Of a stretch of 64,000 bases of DNA, positions 46,947 through 64,000 are shown piece after piece. The stretch is from Chamaecrista fasciculata (lineage: Eukaryota > Streptophyta > Magnoliopsida > Fabales > Fabaceae), in assembly GCA_003254925.1 (NCBI GenBank), contig QANZ01014337.1, forward strand, positions 62,401 to 126,400. Reading direction: 5' to 3'. The notes under the pieces are model-generated. The model was not told the origin of the DNA. It saw only the letters and a list, made by a program, of their open reading frames with translations, and ran no database searches. Both the position numbers and the translations under genes were made by a program. Every line of letters starts with the position of its first letter. Position 1 is the stretch's first letter.

Positions 46947-47410
46947 TAATTATAACATATTAACATTCAACCTATGAAGCACACCAACACACATTGATAC
47001 GTTAAATTTTTTGAAATTACATTATACAACACTTTATATAAGTGTGCGTATACATATATATTGTAATTCTAATAGTAGACAAAACAATGAAGAGATAATT
47101 AAATATTCATAAATCTAGACAAAACTTCTAGGTACAATATCTATTTATAAAAGATGCCATGTCATTTTTTTTTCTATTTCTTATTGTGTCGAAGTCAGTC
47201 ACGAACAAATCATTTTAAATTTGTATACTTGTAAACATGTGTTAAACATGTGTCGTATCATGTCGTACTTGTGTCAAATACAGACACGTGTTTGACCCAG
47301 GAACACTTTCTCAAAATAAAATGTTCGTACTTCATAGTTTTTAACCAGGTTCTACCAGAGGTCAATCTGATGTGCTATTACCAAGGCTGAAGATGTCCTC
47401 TAAGAATGAG

Positions 47411-53352
<5,942 letters not shown>

Positions 53353-55020
53353 TATAATACTTATTAGTGAAACCAAAGCTCCCTTGACTGGTTTAATGAC
53401 TAGTCCGATTACTAAAACATTGGTTTCTTGTTCTAAAACTCTGAAATGGCATCATTTTAATAAGAGGGCTGGAGCAGTACATGATAGAAACAAACAAAAC
53501 ACACAGAGGTTGTCTTTGACTTCAGCTCACATTGTTGTGCTGTCATCTTGGGTTTTTTCTGCACTTCAGGGTATGGTGTGATATGGTTTCAGCACTTGTT
53601 AAATTCTCTTTCCTTGAATCTACAAGCACATTCACAAACAAATATTAAGTCCCACAAGTCATAAATTGATTTTGAAATGACCTAAAGGCCCAACTCTTCA
53701 CAATATTAGGGAAAGACTCTCACAAGATACCCACGTCCTAACACTTATACTAACCCTTAGCCACACTCACCTAGAATCCTAACACCTACGCGAGAGACCA
53801 ACACGAGGCTTAGGCATCAATTTGGGAGCATTAACAATGTTTTGAAATCCACAAGTTCAAGATAAATAAATTGACAATCAAGTTTCAAGACCAATAACAT
53901 AGGCCAATCTCACAAACTTGGCACTTCCTTTCAAGTTAAACTTACATATATTGATTTTCACATATTAAAATCAAGAATATAATGTAGGGTTCTCCATAGT
54001 TCCAAAGGAATCTATTTGGTTCACCAAAACCATCAAAATCACCCATAAGGACCAAATTACAACTTTAAAGTTTCACCTACAATAACCTAGTTTCAAAATA
54101 CCCCTTCTAAATCCAAGTCAATGCATTAGAAATCATTATAGTCATCCATTGAACTCGTCCAAATCATTAATTTCAAGAAAACAGAGAGTTTTGGCCAAAT
54201 CCCCCAATTAAAGTTTACACTAGAATTCTATCGGGTCCCCTAAGTTCATGAATGTGGAGCCAAACTTGTAAATCATTGTTTAGAGTAATTAGAACATCCA
54301 TAGTCTCCAGAAGATCAGTACCAACCAACAATTTCTGCAGCAAAAATGAAAACCAGAAAGAAAAACAAAGTGGGACGAACAGAGAGGAAATGGCGTCACC
54401 TAGGACAAGAGAAAGAGAGAACGGCGGCAGTGGTGGCTGGTGGCAGTGGCGTCGAGGAAGAGAGAAATGGGAATGAAAGACGGGTTTGGACCAAAAACCA
54501 TCAAGGGGTTCGAATGGGCTTGCTGTAAGGTGTTTTTGGGCATTTTTGGGATTTCTGGAAGTTTGAGGGTAGAAACTAGAAAGGGTTGTGGAACTGAGGT
54601 GTCAAGGTTAAAAGTTAAAACTACAGTTCTTACTAGAAAAGAAAATTTATTTCAAAAACGTCCTTAAAAATGGGGCCTCTTTGATTTTGTTCTTCCAAAA
54701 TAGTTTTCTGTTTTAAAAACAAAAAATACACAGTTTTTTGTTTTCAAAACCAAAAAACTCTTTTGAAAAACAAAATTAAACATGCCTAAGATTCTAGAAA
54801 TAGAGTTTTGTGACAAAATTTATAGTGTTATATTTGTACAAAAGAGTAAATTCTAAATATGAAATTTATTTCTGAAAATTTTATTTTTTTCTGTTATTAT
54901 TTTTTCCTCGAAAGTATATTTTTTTAAGAATCAAAATAAAAATTAGATAAAATTTATAACTCAATTTGCTTTCAAATTTTTATCACAAACTTATGATCTC
55001 AAATATAACAATTAAAATTA
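53353..55020. other. Upstream flank of ALG1, possible transposon remnant
   Basis: The ALG1 promoter should lie just above 53352. A plus-strand block at 54300-54560 is GC-richer, with open frames full of Arg, Glu, Gly and Trp (AACGGCGGCAGTGGTGGC region). These look low-complexity rather than like a known protein. From about 54670 the sequence turns very AT-rich. No gene is supported. Confidence 0.35.
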
Positions 55021-55597
55021 GGCAAAACACCATTTTGTGCCCCTAATGTTTGTGGTGAAATTCAGTTATGCCCCTAACGTTTCATTTGTGTCAGTTGTGC
55101 CCCCAATGTGAAATGTTAGTTTCAATTATGCCCCCAATTTCAATCATTCACAAAAAAAAACACCATTTTCACACAATTTGAGCTCGGTTTTAATCAGATT
55201 TTATATGGGTTTTAATTTTCGGACATCACAAACTTGATTCCTTGGATCAATTTCAAAGATTAAGCTCAAAATAGCCCCAAATCCGAAAAAATCGGACCCG
55301 ATGAACCCCAAAAAGGACCAAAACGAAATGCAGCAAAATGAAGCATTTTTCTCAAAATTTCCATGTGCAAAATGATCCTTAGGAGCCGAAAATGAGTACC
55401 TATAAACTCATTTATCAAAACAAACTCAAATGAACACGGATCGAAGCTCAAAAGTTCCGAAAAACGGTATACTAACGAGGGTGTGGGCATAATTGAAACT
55501 AACGTTTCACATTGGGGGCACAACTGACACAAATGAAACGTTAGGGGCATAACTGAAAATCACCGCAAACGTTATGGACACGGAAGGGTGTTTTGCC
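55021..55597. mobile_element. Mutator-like non-autonomous element with perfect 9-bp duplication
   Basis: 577 bp, from GGCAAAACACCATTTTG to GGGTGTTTTGCC, flanked by identical TTAAAATTA at 55012-55020 and 55598-55606. The ends form inverted repeats of over 100 bp with repeated ATGCCCCTAACGTTTC-type units. The middle holds a minus-strand open frame (55550-55266, 94 codons), partly shared with the copy at 39133. It is rich in Phe and Leu with no known domain and is probably not a gene. Confidence 0.85.
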
Positions 55598-55606
55598 TTA
55601 AAATTA

Positions 55607-56687
55607 TAAACCATCGAATTTGTTAATTGCTAAAAAGTTCTAATAATGTCTAAAGCTAACTTAAAAGTTTATTCAAAACTAAGTGAAAAGTGAAAAGCTT
55701 ACTCACAAATAAAATCCATCTATAGACTAGCCATCAGAAAACAATATTTGAATCACCATTCTGATAACACCTAGCTGCGAAACCTCCCATAAAGAAGACA
55801 CTATGACCATTGCAACTCAGAACATTTTGTCCACAGTGAGAAGCACTCGAAGTGACACTTTGAAATGCAAAACGAAATGTCCTCTCTCTCCCCTCACCTT
55901 TAAATACCCCACCAACTGCGGTAAACGAAAATGCATGATAGAAGTTGTCTTTTCAAAGAACTTCTCATTCTCAACCTATCACGTGGCCCACGCACGTTGC
56001 ACGCATAGGTCTTCACACATCAAGTAAGTGACAACATTGTCTGTCCTATAACACAAAACGCACGTCCCTTCACACTTCTCCATGAAGTAGCAACTTTCAC
56101 CATAGCTCTAGGTGCCCTCCTCACCCAAGTTGCCCTTCACCCCAATTACTGACGAGGAAGGATTAGTGACATACTCAACTTTAGATGCTCGCCTCGCCTA
56201 GGCTTCCTTTCACTCTCATCTTGAATATTTTGGGTAGATAATCGACTTAGGCTGATCAACTCTCCTTAGCGTCTCCCTCTATATAAATTTATCTTTGAAC
56301 CTCTAAAAAAATTATATACTCTTTTCATACTCTTTTACAAGTTATCCTCTTTGCAACACTTAATGATTTAAACATTAGAATGTCTTTACTTTATGAACTT
56401 TTTCTTACAAGTCTCATCTCCAAGAGTCCAACACAACTCTTCAACTCTCTCTACAATTGAGATAAGATTTGAGTCTTCTTTTAGTTTTTTATGTCATAAA
56501 AATGACATAAAAAACATGAATGATGTATCGCAAGTTTTAATACATATCAATCAATCAATTATTGATTTAAATTAATGTTATCACCTACATTAAATCTTAT
56601 TCTCACATATATAAATTATTTTTTAAGTTTTTCTTTTTTATATATAAATTGTTTAAGTTTATCTAAATTATAAGATCATAAGTTTTA
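55607..56687. other. Intergenic stretch, no gene seen
   Basis: Moderately AT-rich with short, unconvincing open frames. There is a C-rich patch at about 55870-56280, but no recognisable protein or repeat. Confidence 0.35.
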
Positions 56688-57032
56688 GAGTCCGTTTGGG
56701 TAAGTTTATAAAAAAAGAACTTTATTTATCAAACTTTTTTTAAAAGTTCTTTTGAGTGAAGCACTAGTATTTTTAATTATCAAAGTTGTTTGGATATAAA
56801 ATGACAAAAGTACTTATAATTAATAAAATGAACCAAAAGAATAACTTTTACAAGTACTTTAAGTGGAAGCTACAAAATTAAACTTTTTAAAAAAGCTATA
56901 TTTTAACTTTTTTTTTATAACTTCTCCTTTTTCATAAAAATTTACCCATACAAGATTTTATGTTTACAAAAGGTCTTTTTTTAATTAAAAAAGTGCTTTT
57001 TAAATGAAAAAAAAGCTTATCCAAACGGACTC
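56688..57032. mobile_element. Tourist-like MITE (PIF/Harbinger)
   Basis: 345 bp with inverted ends GAGTCCGTTTGGGTAAG and CTTATCCAAACGGACTC, flanked by TTA at 56685-56687 and 57033-57035. The interior contains further weak pairing (AAAAGTTCTTTT, AAAAAGTGCTTTT). It encodes no protein. Confidence 0.8.
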
Positions 57033-57035
57033 TTA

Positions 57036-58026
57036 ATACTAATGAACTATTTATTTAGATTAATGGCATCACCTAGATTAAATCTTATTTCTTTATAGAC
57101 GTTTTTTTTACATAGCATGTCTTTTTCTTTTTATTGCTATAGATGTGCTAGATCAACGTGGTTCCAATATGTTTTATGAGTCTTATTCAAATGATCATTG
57201 GGTAGATATAAATCAGTGGTTTTAATATTTTTATAAAAATAATAATATCTTATTTTCAAAATATATTTAAATTATGATATTTTAAGATTAATACTATAGT
57301 TATACATCTTCACATTCCAGTTGTAAGATTTATTTTTTAAGAATATATTTTAATATTCAAAAAAATATAAACTTGAAGACTCAAATAACATAAGCTAATT
57401 TATAAGAAAAAGTAAAAAAAAAAAAATTGAATGAACATGAAGACTCTAAAAAGTCAAATATGTCAATTAAATAATTATTAGTAAACTATGCCTTTTATAG
57501 GTTTAGAGACGTTTTTTTTTTTTTTTTCCTCAAGGTTTAGAGACGTTAAAATGTAATTGTAAACTACAAATGAGACCCCTAACTGAAGTTTTCCTATATG
57601 GCTCAGTTTTTATTTTTTATTTTTGTCAGATATATGGCTATCTCAGTATCCAAGGTGAAAGTGAGTTTTCAATCTTATTGGGCTATAATTTAAGGCTCTA
57701 AATCCTTGTGGGTTAAAGCCCATTTAGTACTTTTTTGGCCTGAAGCCCATTTAATACTTAGAAATTGAAAAATCACAAAACACCCCCTAACTGACAATAT
57801 AATAAAGATCCTAATGAAAATAGAATTAGTTTTGACCCCATAAAAAAAAACATTGAATCTAATTAAAGGAATTTGTCTCACAAAAAAAAAATTAATCAAG
57901 GGGTTGATCTAGGTGAAAAATGGTTTGGTATCGATTGAGGAAAGACATGGTAAATATAATTATCTCTATTAAAATATTTTCTCTATTGAGGAAAGTCGAG
58001 ACATTAGAAAATATTGGTTTGGTATC
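57036..58026. other. AT-rich flank of the repeat-rich LTR element
   Basis: No gene is supported. At 57920-58026 there is a short duplication of a CGATTGAGGAAAG..AATTATCTCTATTAAAATAT unit. The same unit continues beyond the element at 62649-62770, so the LTR element inserted into a small tandem repeat. Confidence 0.5.
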
Positions 58027-58533
58027 TGATATACCCCCTTTTGTACCCAGGGTCCCCTCCTACTCAGACCCGACGCCAAGAGCAAACTGGCAGGTCCCCT
58101 CCCACTTTTAGTTGTCACGGGCCCACCATACAGATCTTCTTAGATCTTCTCGGACACAATCCCCCAGATCTTGGGATACTTGCCTGACTCTACAGGCACA
58201 GGTCACTATCAACCACCTACCACACTGTACTTCCTCCTTCTACATATACACGCTCCAAACACCCTAACAGGGTAGGTAATGAATCTCTCTGCAATTCTTA
58301 CTTCCATCTCCCACTCTCTCTAACTTGAGCTTCGGAGTGGATTCACAGGGGTCTTCCCCTGTGCAATCCTTCTTGCAGGTTTCAAGTTCCAAAGGTCACA
58401 GCCATGGCCTCCTTCTCAAGGATCGCAGGGAACCCCCTGTGCTTCCTCTTTTGCAGGATCCGGCGACCCCTGGCCTCTCGGAGACTGCAACACGTTGGGA
58501 ACTCAAGGTTAGATCCACCCTGATCCAGCTTTG
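58027..58533 (+). repeat. 5' LTR of the repeat-rich element
   Basis: Starts TGATATACCCCCTTTTGTAC and ends near ATCCAGCTTTG. It contains AGCTTCGGAGTGGATTCACA, the counterpart of a phrase in the other LTR families of this window. Confidence 0.85.
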
Positions 58534-58543
58534 TAGTTTTCAC

Positions 58544-58563
58544 TGGCGCCGTCTGTGGGGAAC
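58544..58563 (+). promoter_or_regulatory. Primer binding site
   Basis: TGGCGCC begins 10 bases after the LTR and continues GTCTGTGGGGAAC. TGGCGCC starts are common for tRNA-primed plant gypsy elements; the tRNA is not assigned here. Confidence 0.6.
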
Positions 58564-58755
58564 CTGCTATTCCCCTAGCTTACTCGCTGATGCTGAGATC
58601 TAAAGCTCAAACATCTCACTCTGGAACCGGTTCGTCAAGATCTGATGAGCTCGTTCCCTGAGACCTGAGGGAGGAAGCGGTCGACTCCCATGAACGCATC
58701 TGCCTCAAACAGGGTTCTCACCGCTTCGGTCCCTCTTCCCTTCAAAACCCAAAAT

Positions 58756-58932
58756 CCAGATCTGAACTAGCGCTCTGTTTTCGAAGTCGTCTCTCCATCA
58801 AACCAGATCTGAACGAGTGCTTCGTCTTCGAAGTCATCTCCCCACCAAACCAGATCTGAACGAGCACTTTGTTTTCGAAGTCGCCTCTCCATCAAACCAG
58901 GTCTGAACGAGTGCTTCGTCTTCGAAGTTACC
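58756..58932 (+). repeat. 47-bp tandem repeat, about 3.8 copies
   Basis: Units starting at 58756, 58803, 58850 and 58897 share CCAGATCTGAAC, then a variable middle, then TTTTCGAAGTC or CTTCGAAGT. Differences are mostly single bases. Confidence 0.9.
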
Positions 58933-59400
58933 AGCCTCAACCTCTCCACGAGAGCGACAACGCCCTGCAGGTCGGAGTTACCTGCTTCGGCTAGCCATGT
59001 CACGAAACCTCGCAGCAAAAACGTGACTCAAAAAGGTATTGACTCAAAACGTGACTCAAGAACGTGAATCAAATTTTGGGAGTTAGAGTTTCTTCCCTCA
59101 GACCCCCCTCCGGGTAGGCAGATACACGTCAGATCACGACTTGGGCGCCGCCGACCATGTGCGGACATGTCTCCCCGACTGCCTCAGCGACTACTCCCCG
59201 ACAAGAGGGACAGGTGATATACGTCATCTCGCGACAGTCGCAGGTCTTCCTCACGTGGGGATCAATGGTGGTTTCCAGATAAGTCTCCTTCTAAACTCTC
59301 ACTTCGGCATCTCATAAGGACCTTTTTAGTCCATTTTCCACATATGTCAATCTTATGTGCGTTTGTTTGCCTGGTCCGTAATACATGAACATCATTTTAC

Positions 59401-60350
59401 ATATGCATTTATATGACGTCGGATACCCCCCCCCCCTCCTCGGGCACTCTCCAGGTAGGTGGATACCCCCCTCGGACACCCTCCAGGATTGGCGGACACC
59501 TCCTCGGACACTCTCCAGGACTGGCACTACGCCTCCTCGGACACTCTCCGGGTGGGTGGACCCTCCTCGGACTCTCCAGGGTTGGTGGATACCTTCTCAG
59601 ATACCCTCCAGGAGTAGCGGGTACCCCGCATCCAGCTTCTCGCTCCGAGTTGCTGATGATTTTTCAATCATCCAAATCACACTTTTTACATATGCATTTA
59701 TATGACGTCGGATACCCCCCCCCCCNACCCCCCTCCTCGGACACTCTCCGGGTTGGTAGATACCCCCCTCGGACACCCTCCAGGATTGGCGGACACCTCC
59801 TCGGACACTCTCCAGGACTGGCACTACGCCTCCTCGGACACTCTCCAGATTGGTGGCCCCTCCTCGGACACTCTCCAGGGTTGGTGGGTACCTTCTCGGA
59901 TACCCTCCAGGAGTGGCGGGTACCCCGCATCCGGCTTCTCGCTCCGAGTTGCTGTTCTATGATTTTTCAATCATCCCAATCACACTTTAAACATCACATA
60001 TGTGGTAATTTTGACTGCAAAAATGCTATGACAAACCCGCCATGGGGATTGGATAGCGCTTTTCCATTTTGCAGGACTTCGAGGAATACGACCCACGAGG
60101 AAAGAGCAATTATTCCCCTTCTCGGACACTCTCCGGGATTGGTAGTTACCCCCCTCGGGCACCCTCCAGGATTGGCGGACACCTCCTCGGACACTCTCCA
60201 AGACTGGCACTACGCCTCCTCGGACACTCTCCGGGTGGGTGGACCCTCCTCGGACTCTCCAGGGTTGGTGGATACCTTCTCGGATACCCTCCAGGAGTGG
60301 CGGGTACCCCGCATCCGGCTTCTCGCTCCGAGTTGCTGTTCTGTGGTTTG
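59401..60350 (+). repeat. Higher-order repeat: three blocks of about 32-bp units
   Basis: Units of the form CCTCGGACACTCTCCAGGAT plus about 12 variable bases are arranged in three larger blocks (about 59401-59660, 59691-59960 and 60110-60340). Each block ends in CCGCATCC(A/G)GCTTCTCGCTC. The first two blocks start with TATGCATTTATATGACGTCG, 289 bp apart. A poly-C run in the second block contains an undetermined base (N, 59726). Confidence 0.85.
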
Positions 60351-60449
60351 GCAATCATCCGAGTTGCAATACTGGTGAAGAAATCTCTCCCTCAGGAGCT
60401 AAACAGTACCTAGCCTCTCCAGGAGAGCAATAGGGCAACCACTGCCCAA

Positions 60450-60552
60450 TGGCAGATTCCCTCAAGTCGGAGGATGGCTGATTCCCTCCAGTCGGAGGAT
60501 GGCAGATTCCCTCCACTCGGAGGATGACTTATTCCCTCCATTCGGAGGATGA
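60450..60552 (+). repeat. 25-bp tandem repeat, about 4 copies
   Basis: Units read TGGCAGATTCCCTC(C/A)AGTCG followed by GAGGA, with small changes per copy. Confidence 0.85.
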
Positions 60553-60595
60553 CGAAAAGTGTATTGTCACTTCTTCCTACCACAAACGCCATACA

Positions 60596-60709
60596 AGCAC
60601 CTGCTTGTTTATGAAGGCAAGCATCCGCTTGTTCACGAAGGCAAGCACCCGCTTGTTTATGAAGGCAAGCACCCGCTTGTTTATGAAGGCAAGCATCCGC
60701 TTGTCTGCG
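60596..60709 (+). repeat. 24-bp tandem repeat, about 5 copies
   Basis: Units read AAGCACCCGCTTGTTTATGA followed by AGGC. Because 24 is a multiple of three, every frame across it is open and repetitive, which explains the long but meaningless ORFs here. Confidence 0.88.
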
Positions 60710-61360
60710 CCGACAGAAGTGTATTCACGCTTCTTCGCCGTACGAGCATCCGCTCCATTAAACAGGCAGGGAGTGACACCTCCCCATGCCTTAACAAGGG
60801 CCACATCGCCCCGCGGGTCAGGAGTTACCTGCCGGCTAGCCAACGTTGCCGGAAACCCAAGAGGAAAACGAAAGCAACACAACACAAGTCCTATGCAAAG
60901 GACACTGAGCTCACATACAAGTTCCGGCTAAGTCCTCACCCTTCCTGAGGGGGACAACGCCGCCAAACAATTCCCTCCACTAGGAGGATAAAGACGTTAG
61001 CCTCCCTGAAGGCGCCAACCCTCAGGAGGTGGATACATCAAGTTCCGGCTAGGTCCTCACCCTCTGCCAGGGAAAGGAGACTACCAGCCTGCAAGAGCAA
61101 GGAAAATTAAATTTTGGCTAAGCCCAGAAAGCAAAACAAAAACTCTGATCCCCCTCCTCGGATCCTCTCCAGGATTGGCGGGTACCACCCGCTGGCAGGG
61201 AGGGACACCTCTCAACGCCTCGGAATGGGCAACAACGTCATGCAGGTCGGAGTTCCCTGCAACAAAGTGCATCCGCACCCCTCAAAGCTTAAAGTGTATT
61301 CACACTTCTCCAGGATTGGCGGATACCCTCCACCCGGATGGTAACTCTGACTCCCATCCT

Positions 61361-61575
61361 CGGACACTCTCCAGGATTGCCGGATACCCTCCACCCGGAG
61401 GATTGCCGGATACCCCCCCTCCACCCGGAGGATTGCCGGATACCCCCTCCACCCGGAGGATTGCCGGATTCCCCCTCCACCCGGAGGATTGCCGGATACC
61501 CTCCACTCGGAGGATTGACAGATACCCTCCACTCGGAGGATTGGAGGCTACCCTCCACTCGGAGGGTTGACGAAC
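61361..61575 (+). repeat. 26-28-bp tandem repeat, about 8 copies
   Basis: Units read GGATTGCCGGATACCCTCCA followed by CCCGGA or CTCGGA. Copies vary in the number of C residues (3 to 8) in the middle. Confidence 0.88.
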
Positions 61576-61980
61576 ACTTGGAAGGAAATCCTGATCCTTT
61601 CTCCTCGGACACTTCTCCAGGGCTGGCGGATGAACAAAGTGTAGTCACACTTCTTCAAAGTTCCAGCACAATGCAAGCATCCGCTTGTTTATGCAGGCAG
61701 GGAGGGACACCTCTCAACGCCTCGAAGGGGGCAACAACGCCCTGCAAGTTGGAGTTCCCTGCAACAAAGTGTATTCACACTTCTTCAAAACTTCTTCTTC
61801 AACGCCTCGGAATGGGCAACAACGCCCTGCAGGTCGGAGTTCCCTGCAACAAAGTGTATCCACACTTCTCCAGGACTGACGGATGTCAATTACGCGAATG
61901 GTAATTCCGATTGCACCCCTGGGACAACGGGGACACCCCCCTCGGATGCCGACAACGGGGACACTTCCCTCGGACCTTTT

Positions 61981-62141
61981 GGAGGGACTAGTGATATACA
62001 CCCTTTTGTACCCAGGGTCCCCTCCCACTCAGACCCGACGCCAAGAGCATACTGGCAGGGTCCCCTCCCACTCAGAACCAACGCCAAGAGCAAACTGGCA
62101 GGGTTCCCTCCCACGTCCCTCGGACCTCTTGGAGGGACTAG
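61981..62141 (+). repeat. Duplicated polypurine tract and LTR start
   Basis: GGAGGGACTAG followed by TGATATACACCCTTTTGTAC appears at 61981-62011 and again at 62131-62161. The sequence between (61992-62141) copies the first about 100 bp of the LTR, with a second partial copy of the CCCTCCCACTCAGA unit. The true 3' LTR is taken to begin at 62142. Confidence 0.8.
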
Positions 62142-62648
62142 TGATATACCCCCTTTTGTACCCAGGGTCCCCTCCCACTCAGACCCGACGCCAAGAGCAA
62201 ACTGGCAGGTCCCCTCCCACTTTTAGCTGTCACGGGCCCACCATACAGATCTTCTCAGATCTTCTCGGACACAATCCCCCAGATCTTGGGATACTTGCCT
62301 GACTCTACAGGCACAGGTCACTATCAACCACCTACCACACTGTACTTCCTCCTTCTACATATACACGCTCCAAACACCCTAACAGGGTAGGTAATGAATC
62401 TCTCTGCAATTCTTACTTCCATCTCCCACTCTCTCTAACTTGAGCTTCGGAGTGGATTCACAGGGGTCTTCCCCTGTGCAATCCTTCTTGCAGGTTTCAA
62501 GTTCCAAAGGTCACAGCCATGGCCTCCTTCTCAAGGATCGCAGGGAACCCCCTGTGCTTCCTCTTTTGCAGGATCCGGCGACCCCTGGCCTCTCGGAGAC
62601 TGCAACACGTTGGGAACTCAAGGTTAGATCCACCCTGATCCAGCTTTG
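62142..62648 (+). repeat. 3' LTR of the repeat-rich element
   Basis: Aligns without gaps to the 5' LTR, with very few differences (for example TTAGCTGTC against TTAGTTGTC, and TTCTCAGATC against TTCTTAGATC). It joins the flank at TTTG|TCGATTGAG. Confidence 0.85.
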
Positions 62649-64000
62649 TCGATTGAGAAAAGTCGAGACATTGTAAATATAATTATCTCTATTAAAATAT
62701 AATTATCGATTGAGGAAAGTCGAGACATTAGAAAATATTTTGTGAATATAATTATCTCTATTAAAATATTTACAATTGAATTTACTTCAATTGATTTAAA
62801 TTTGACTCGTATAAGTCAAATTTAAATCACAATACGAGTCAATTTTAAATCAATTGAAGTAAAGTTCTTTTTTTGGCCTGAATTGGAGTAAAGTTTTGGA
62901 TGCTGGGTAACAAGAAATTTAATATTTTGTGAAGAAAAAGTGTCTATATTTAACGTCTAAGGGTAATTCAAATAAAATTGCATCCAATAAAAAATACTTA
63001 TAATTAAAAAATTCCAAAGATACATCAATTTCTATAGGTGGAAACCCTAAAAACCATATGTAATTTCTTTTGGGTGGAATACTAACGAAATATTTCCTGT
63101 TTTCATTTTATAAAATTCTATTTTTATTTTTAAATTTCAATATTTAAGAAACATATTTATTTTATAAAGTTAAAAAATTGTTTTCATTCATATTTAAATT
63201 ATGTTAATTTGAATAACGCTAATTTTTATATACTTTTAAATTTAATTATTATTAAATAATCATATTAACATGATTAAATAGTTTAGTTTTGTATAAATTT
63301 GCAAAATATCAAAAGTTTGTTTTTGAAAATACTGAAATCATCTTTTTGACGTTTCCTGTTTTCAATCTGTTTCAGAAAATATTTGCAAAAAACATTTTCA
63401 AGGAAACTGTACAAAATATATTGTCAGTCATATTTCTTGTCCTCAATAAAAATAGAAACAGAAACATGGCAATCACACATGTCACTAAGTTTCTTAGAGG
63501 AATGAGACCATAACTTAGTGGCAAAAAAGTTGTCGGCATGCTGTTCACTAAAAGTTCATTAAAAGGCAAATATATTTTTTCTTTTTAGCTGTTTATTTCC
63601 TTCATTCCTTGGTTTCATATGTATCATTCAGTTTCCTTGTCTCTCCAATCCTATTATGAGATGCTAATAATGCTATCTCCTTTTTCTTTTTTGTACTGAA
63701 TTATGAATTGAAATGCTATCTCAAATGTTGTCATTTGTTTGGATGCATATTCTGAATTATGATATGCAAATATATTATGAATTACTTTCAATCAATTTAT
63801 GCATGTTTCATCTTTGATGTCCCATGGTCCAATGATGATGTCGTCTGGATTTTCACTTTGGTCTTTTTTCCAAGAGGATAAAGATACAATTTAGTTAGTT
63901 AAAATATTGTTTTTAATTTGATGTAAGTAAAATAACAATGACAATGGGTATATTAATCATGTTGGAGATTGTGCCCTAGGGCCAATCATTTTATTTGATA
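62649..64000. other. AT-rich right end of the window, no gene seen
   Basis: A 77-bp hairpin (62784-62860) pairs ACTTCAATTGATTTAAATTT with its complement. The remainder has short open frames (for example 63289-63513) without family resemblance. Confidence 0.4.

Larger units (their letters stand above)
58027..62648 (+). mobile_element. Non-autonomous LTR retrotransposon built of tandem repeats
   Basis: Two LTRs of about 507 bp, nearly identical where they overlap (58027-58533 and 62142-62648), bound about 3.6 kb of sequence with no gag or pol. A primer-site-like TGGCGCCGTCTGTGGGGAAC follows the 5' LTR at 58544, and GGAGGGACTAG precedes the 3' LTR. The interior is much more GC-rich than the flanks and consists largely of several tandem repeat families. 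Open frames across it are repeat peptides rich in Pro, Gly, Ser and Arg, not genes. It must borrow proteins from another element, probably Tat-like given the shared LTR phrases. The 3' LTR edge is uncertain by a few bases, and the target duplication is imperfect. Confidence 0.8.

Noticed and set aside
59413..60378. A 321-codon plus-strand open frame and its antisense partners
   Set aside because: It is made of tandem repeats rich in Pro, Gly and Ser inside a non-autonomous LTR element. Several frames are open at once and the frame crosses an undetermined base, so it is not a gene.
60524..60948. Repetitive KHPLVYEG-type peptide resembling a repeat protein
   Set aside because: The 24-bp repeat unit keeps every frame open. 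The peptide repeat is a by-product of DNA repetition.
61338..61904. Long overlapping open frames on both strands
   Set aside because: They are translations of the 26-28-bp repeat and neighbouring GC-rich repeats, with no domain and no codon signature of selection.

Overview
The window is nuclear DNA from a flowering plant, almost certainly a eudicot. It is AT-rich, has split genes with GT-AG (and at least two GC-AG) introns, and is crowded with plant transposons. No bacterial, organellar or CRISPR features were seen, and no tRNA or rRNA gene was recognised. The species cannot be fixed from sequence alone.

Five protein genes are supported. From left to right they are: the 3' end of an SR45-type splicing factor (118-1939, +); a divergent 2-oxoglutarate/Fe(II) oxygenase-like gene (6794 to about 9.6 kb, +); the chloroplast ribosome-silencing factor Iojap (15422 to 11298, -); the nuclear/nucleolar GTPase NUG2 (20021-26132, +); and the dolichol-pathway mannosyltransferase ALG1 (53352 to 47411, -). 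I could assemble full exon chains with consistent phase for Iojap (5 exons), NUG2 (11 coding exons) and ALG1 (17 exons, the first with only 7 coding bases). These are housekeeping genes for splicing, plastid and cytosolic ribosome function and N-glycosylation, not an operon-like unit. From memory, the Arabidopsis homologues of SR45 and ALG1 (TURAN) lie close together on chromosome 1, so the two outer genes may mark an old syntenic block expanded here by transposons.

Region by region: 2-6 kb, 10-12 kb and 14-20 kb carry many small palindromic, Mutator-like elements. One of them (16045-17527) has a perfect 9-bp target duplication and carries an open fragment of an AMT2-type ammonium transporter, so it is a Pack-MULE. 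From 28.3 to 43.6 kb is a nested transposon block. It holds a segmental duplication (28.3-35.9 kb against 42.4-43.5 kb) split by a Ty3/gypsy Tat-like element with an antisense, intron-bearing extra ORF and by a solo LTR. It also holds a broken LINE and a Harbinger-like element filled with a degenerate tandem array. A possible disrupted gene with its own TATA box and 5' intron sits at 41.86-43.55 kb. From 58.0 to 62.65 kb lies a non-autonomous LTR element whose internal region is almost entirely GC-rich tandem repeats and whose 3' LTR start is duplicated.

The strongest leads are the Pack-MULE, the spliced antisense gene in the Tat-like element, the repeat-built element at 58-62 kb and the GC-AG introns. 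No wholly new biological system is evident. Exon boundaries come from reading frame, splice consensus and recalled family sequences, not from transcripts.
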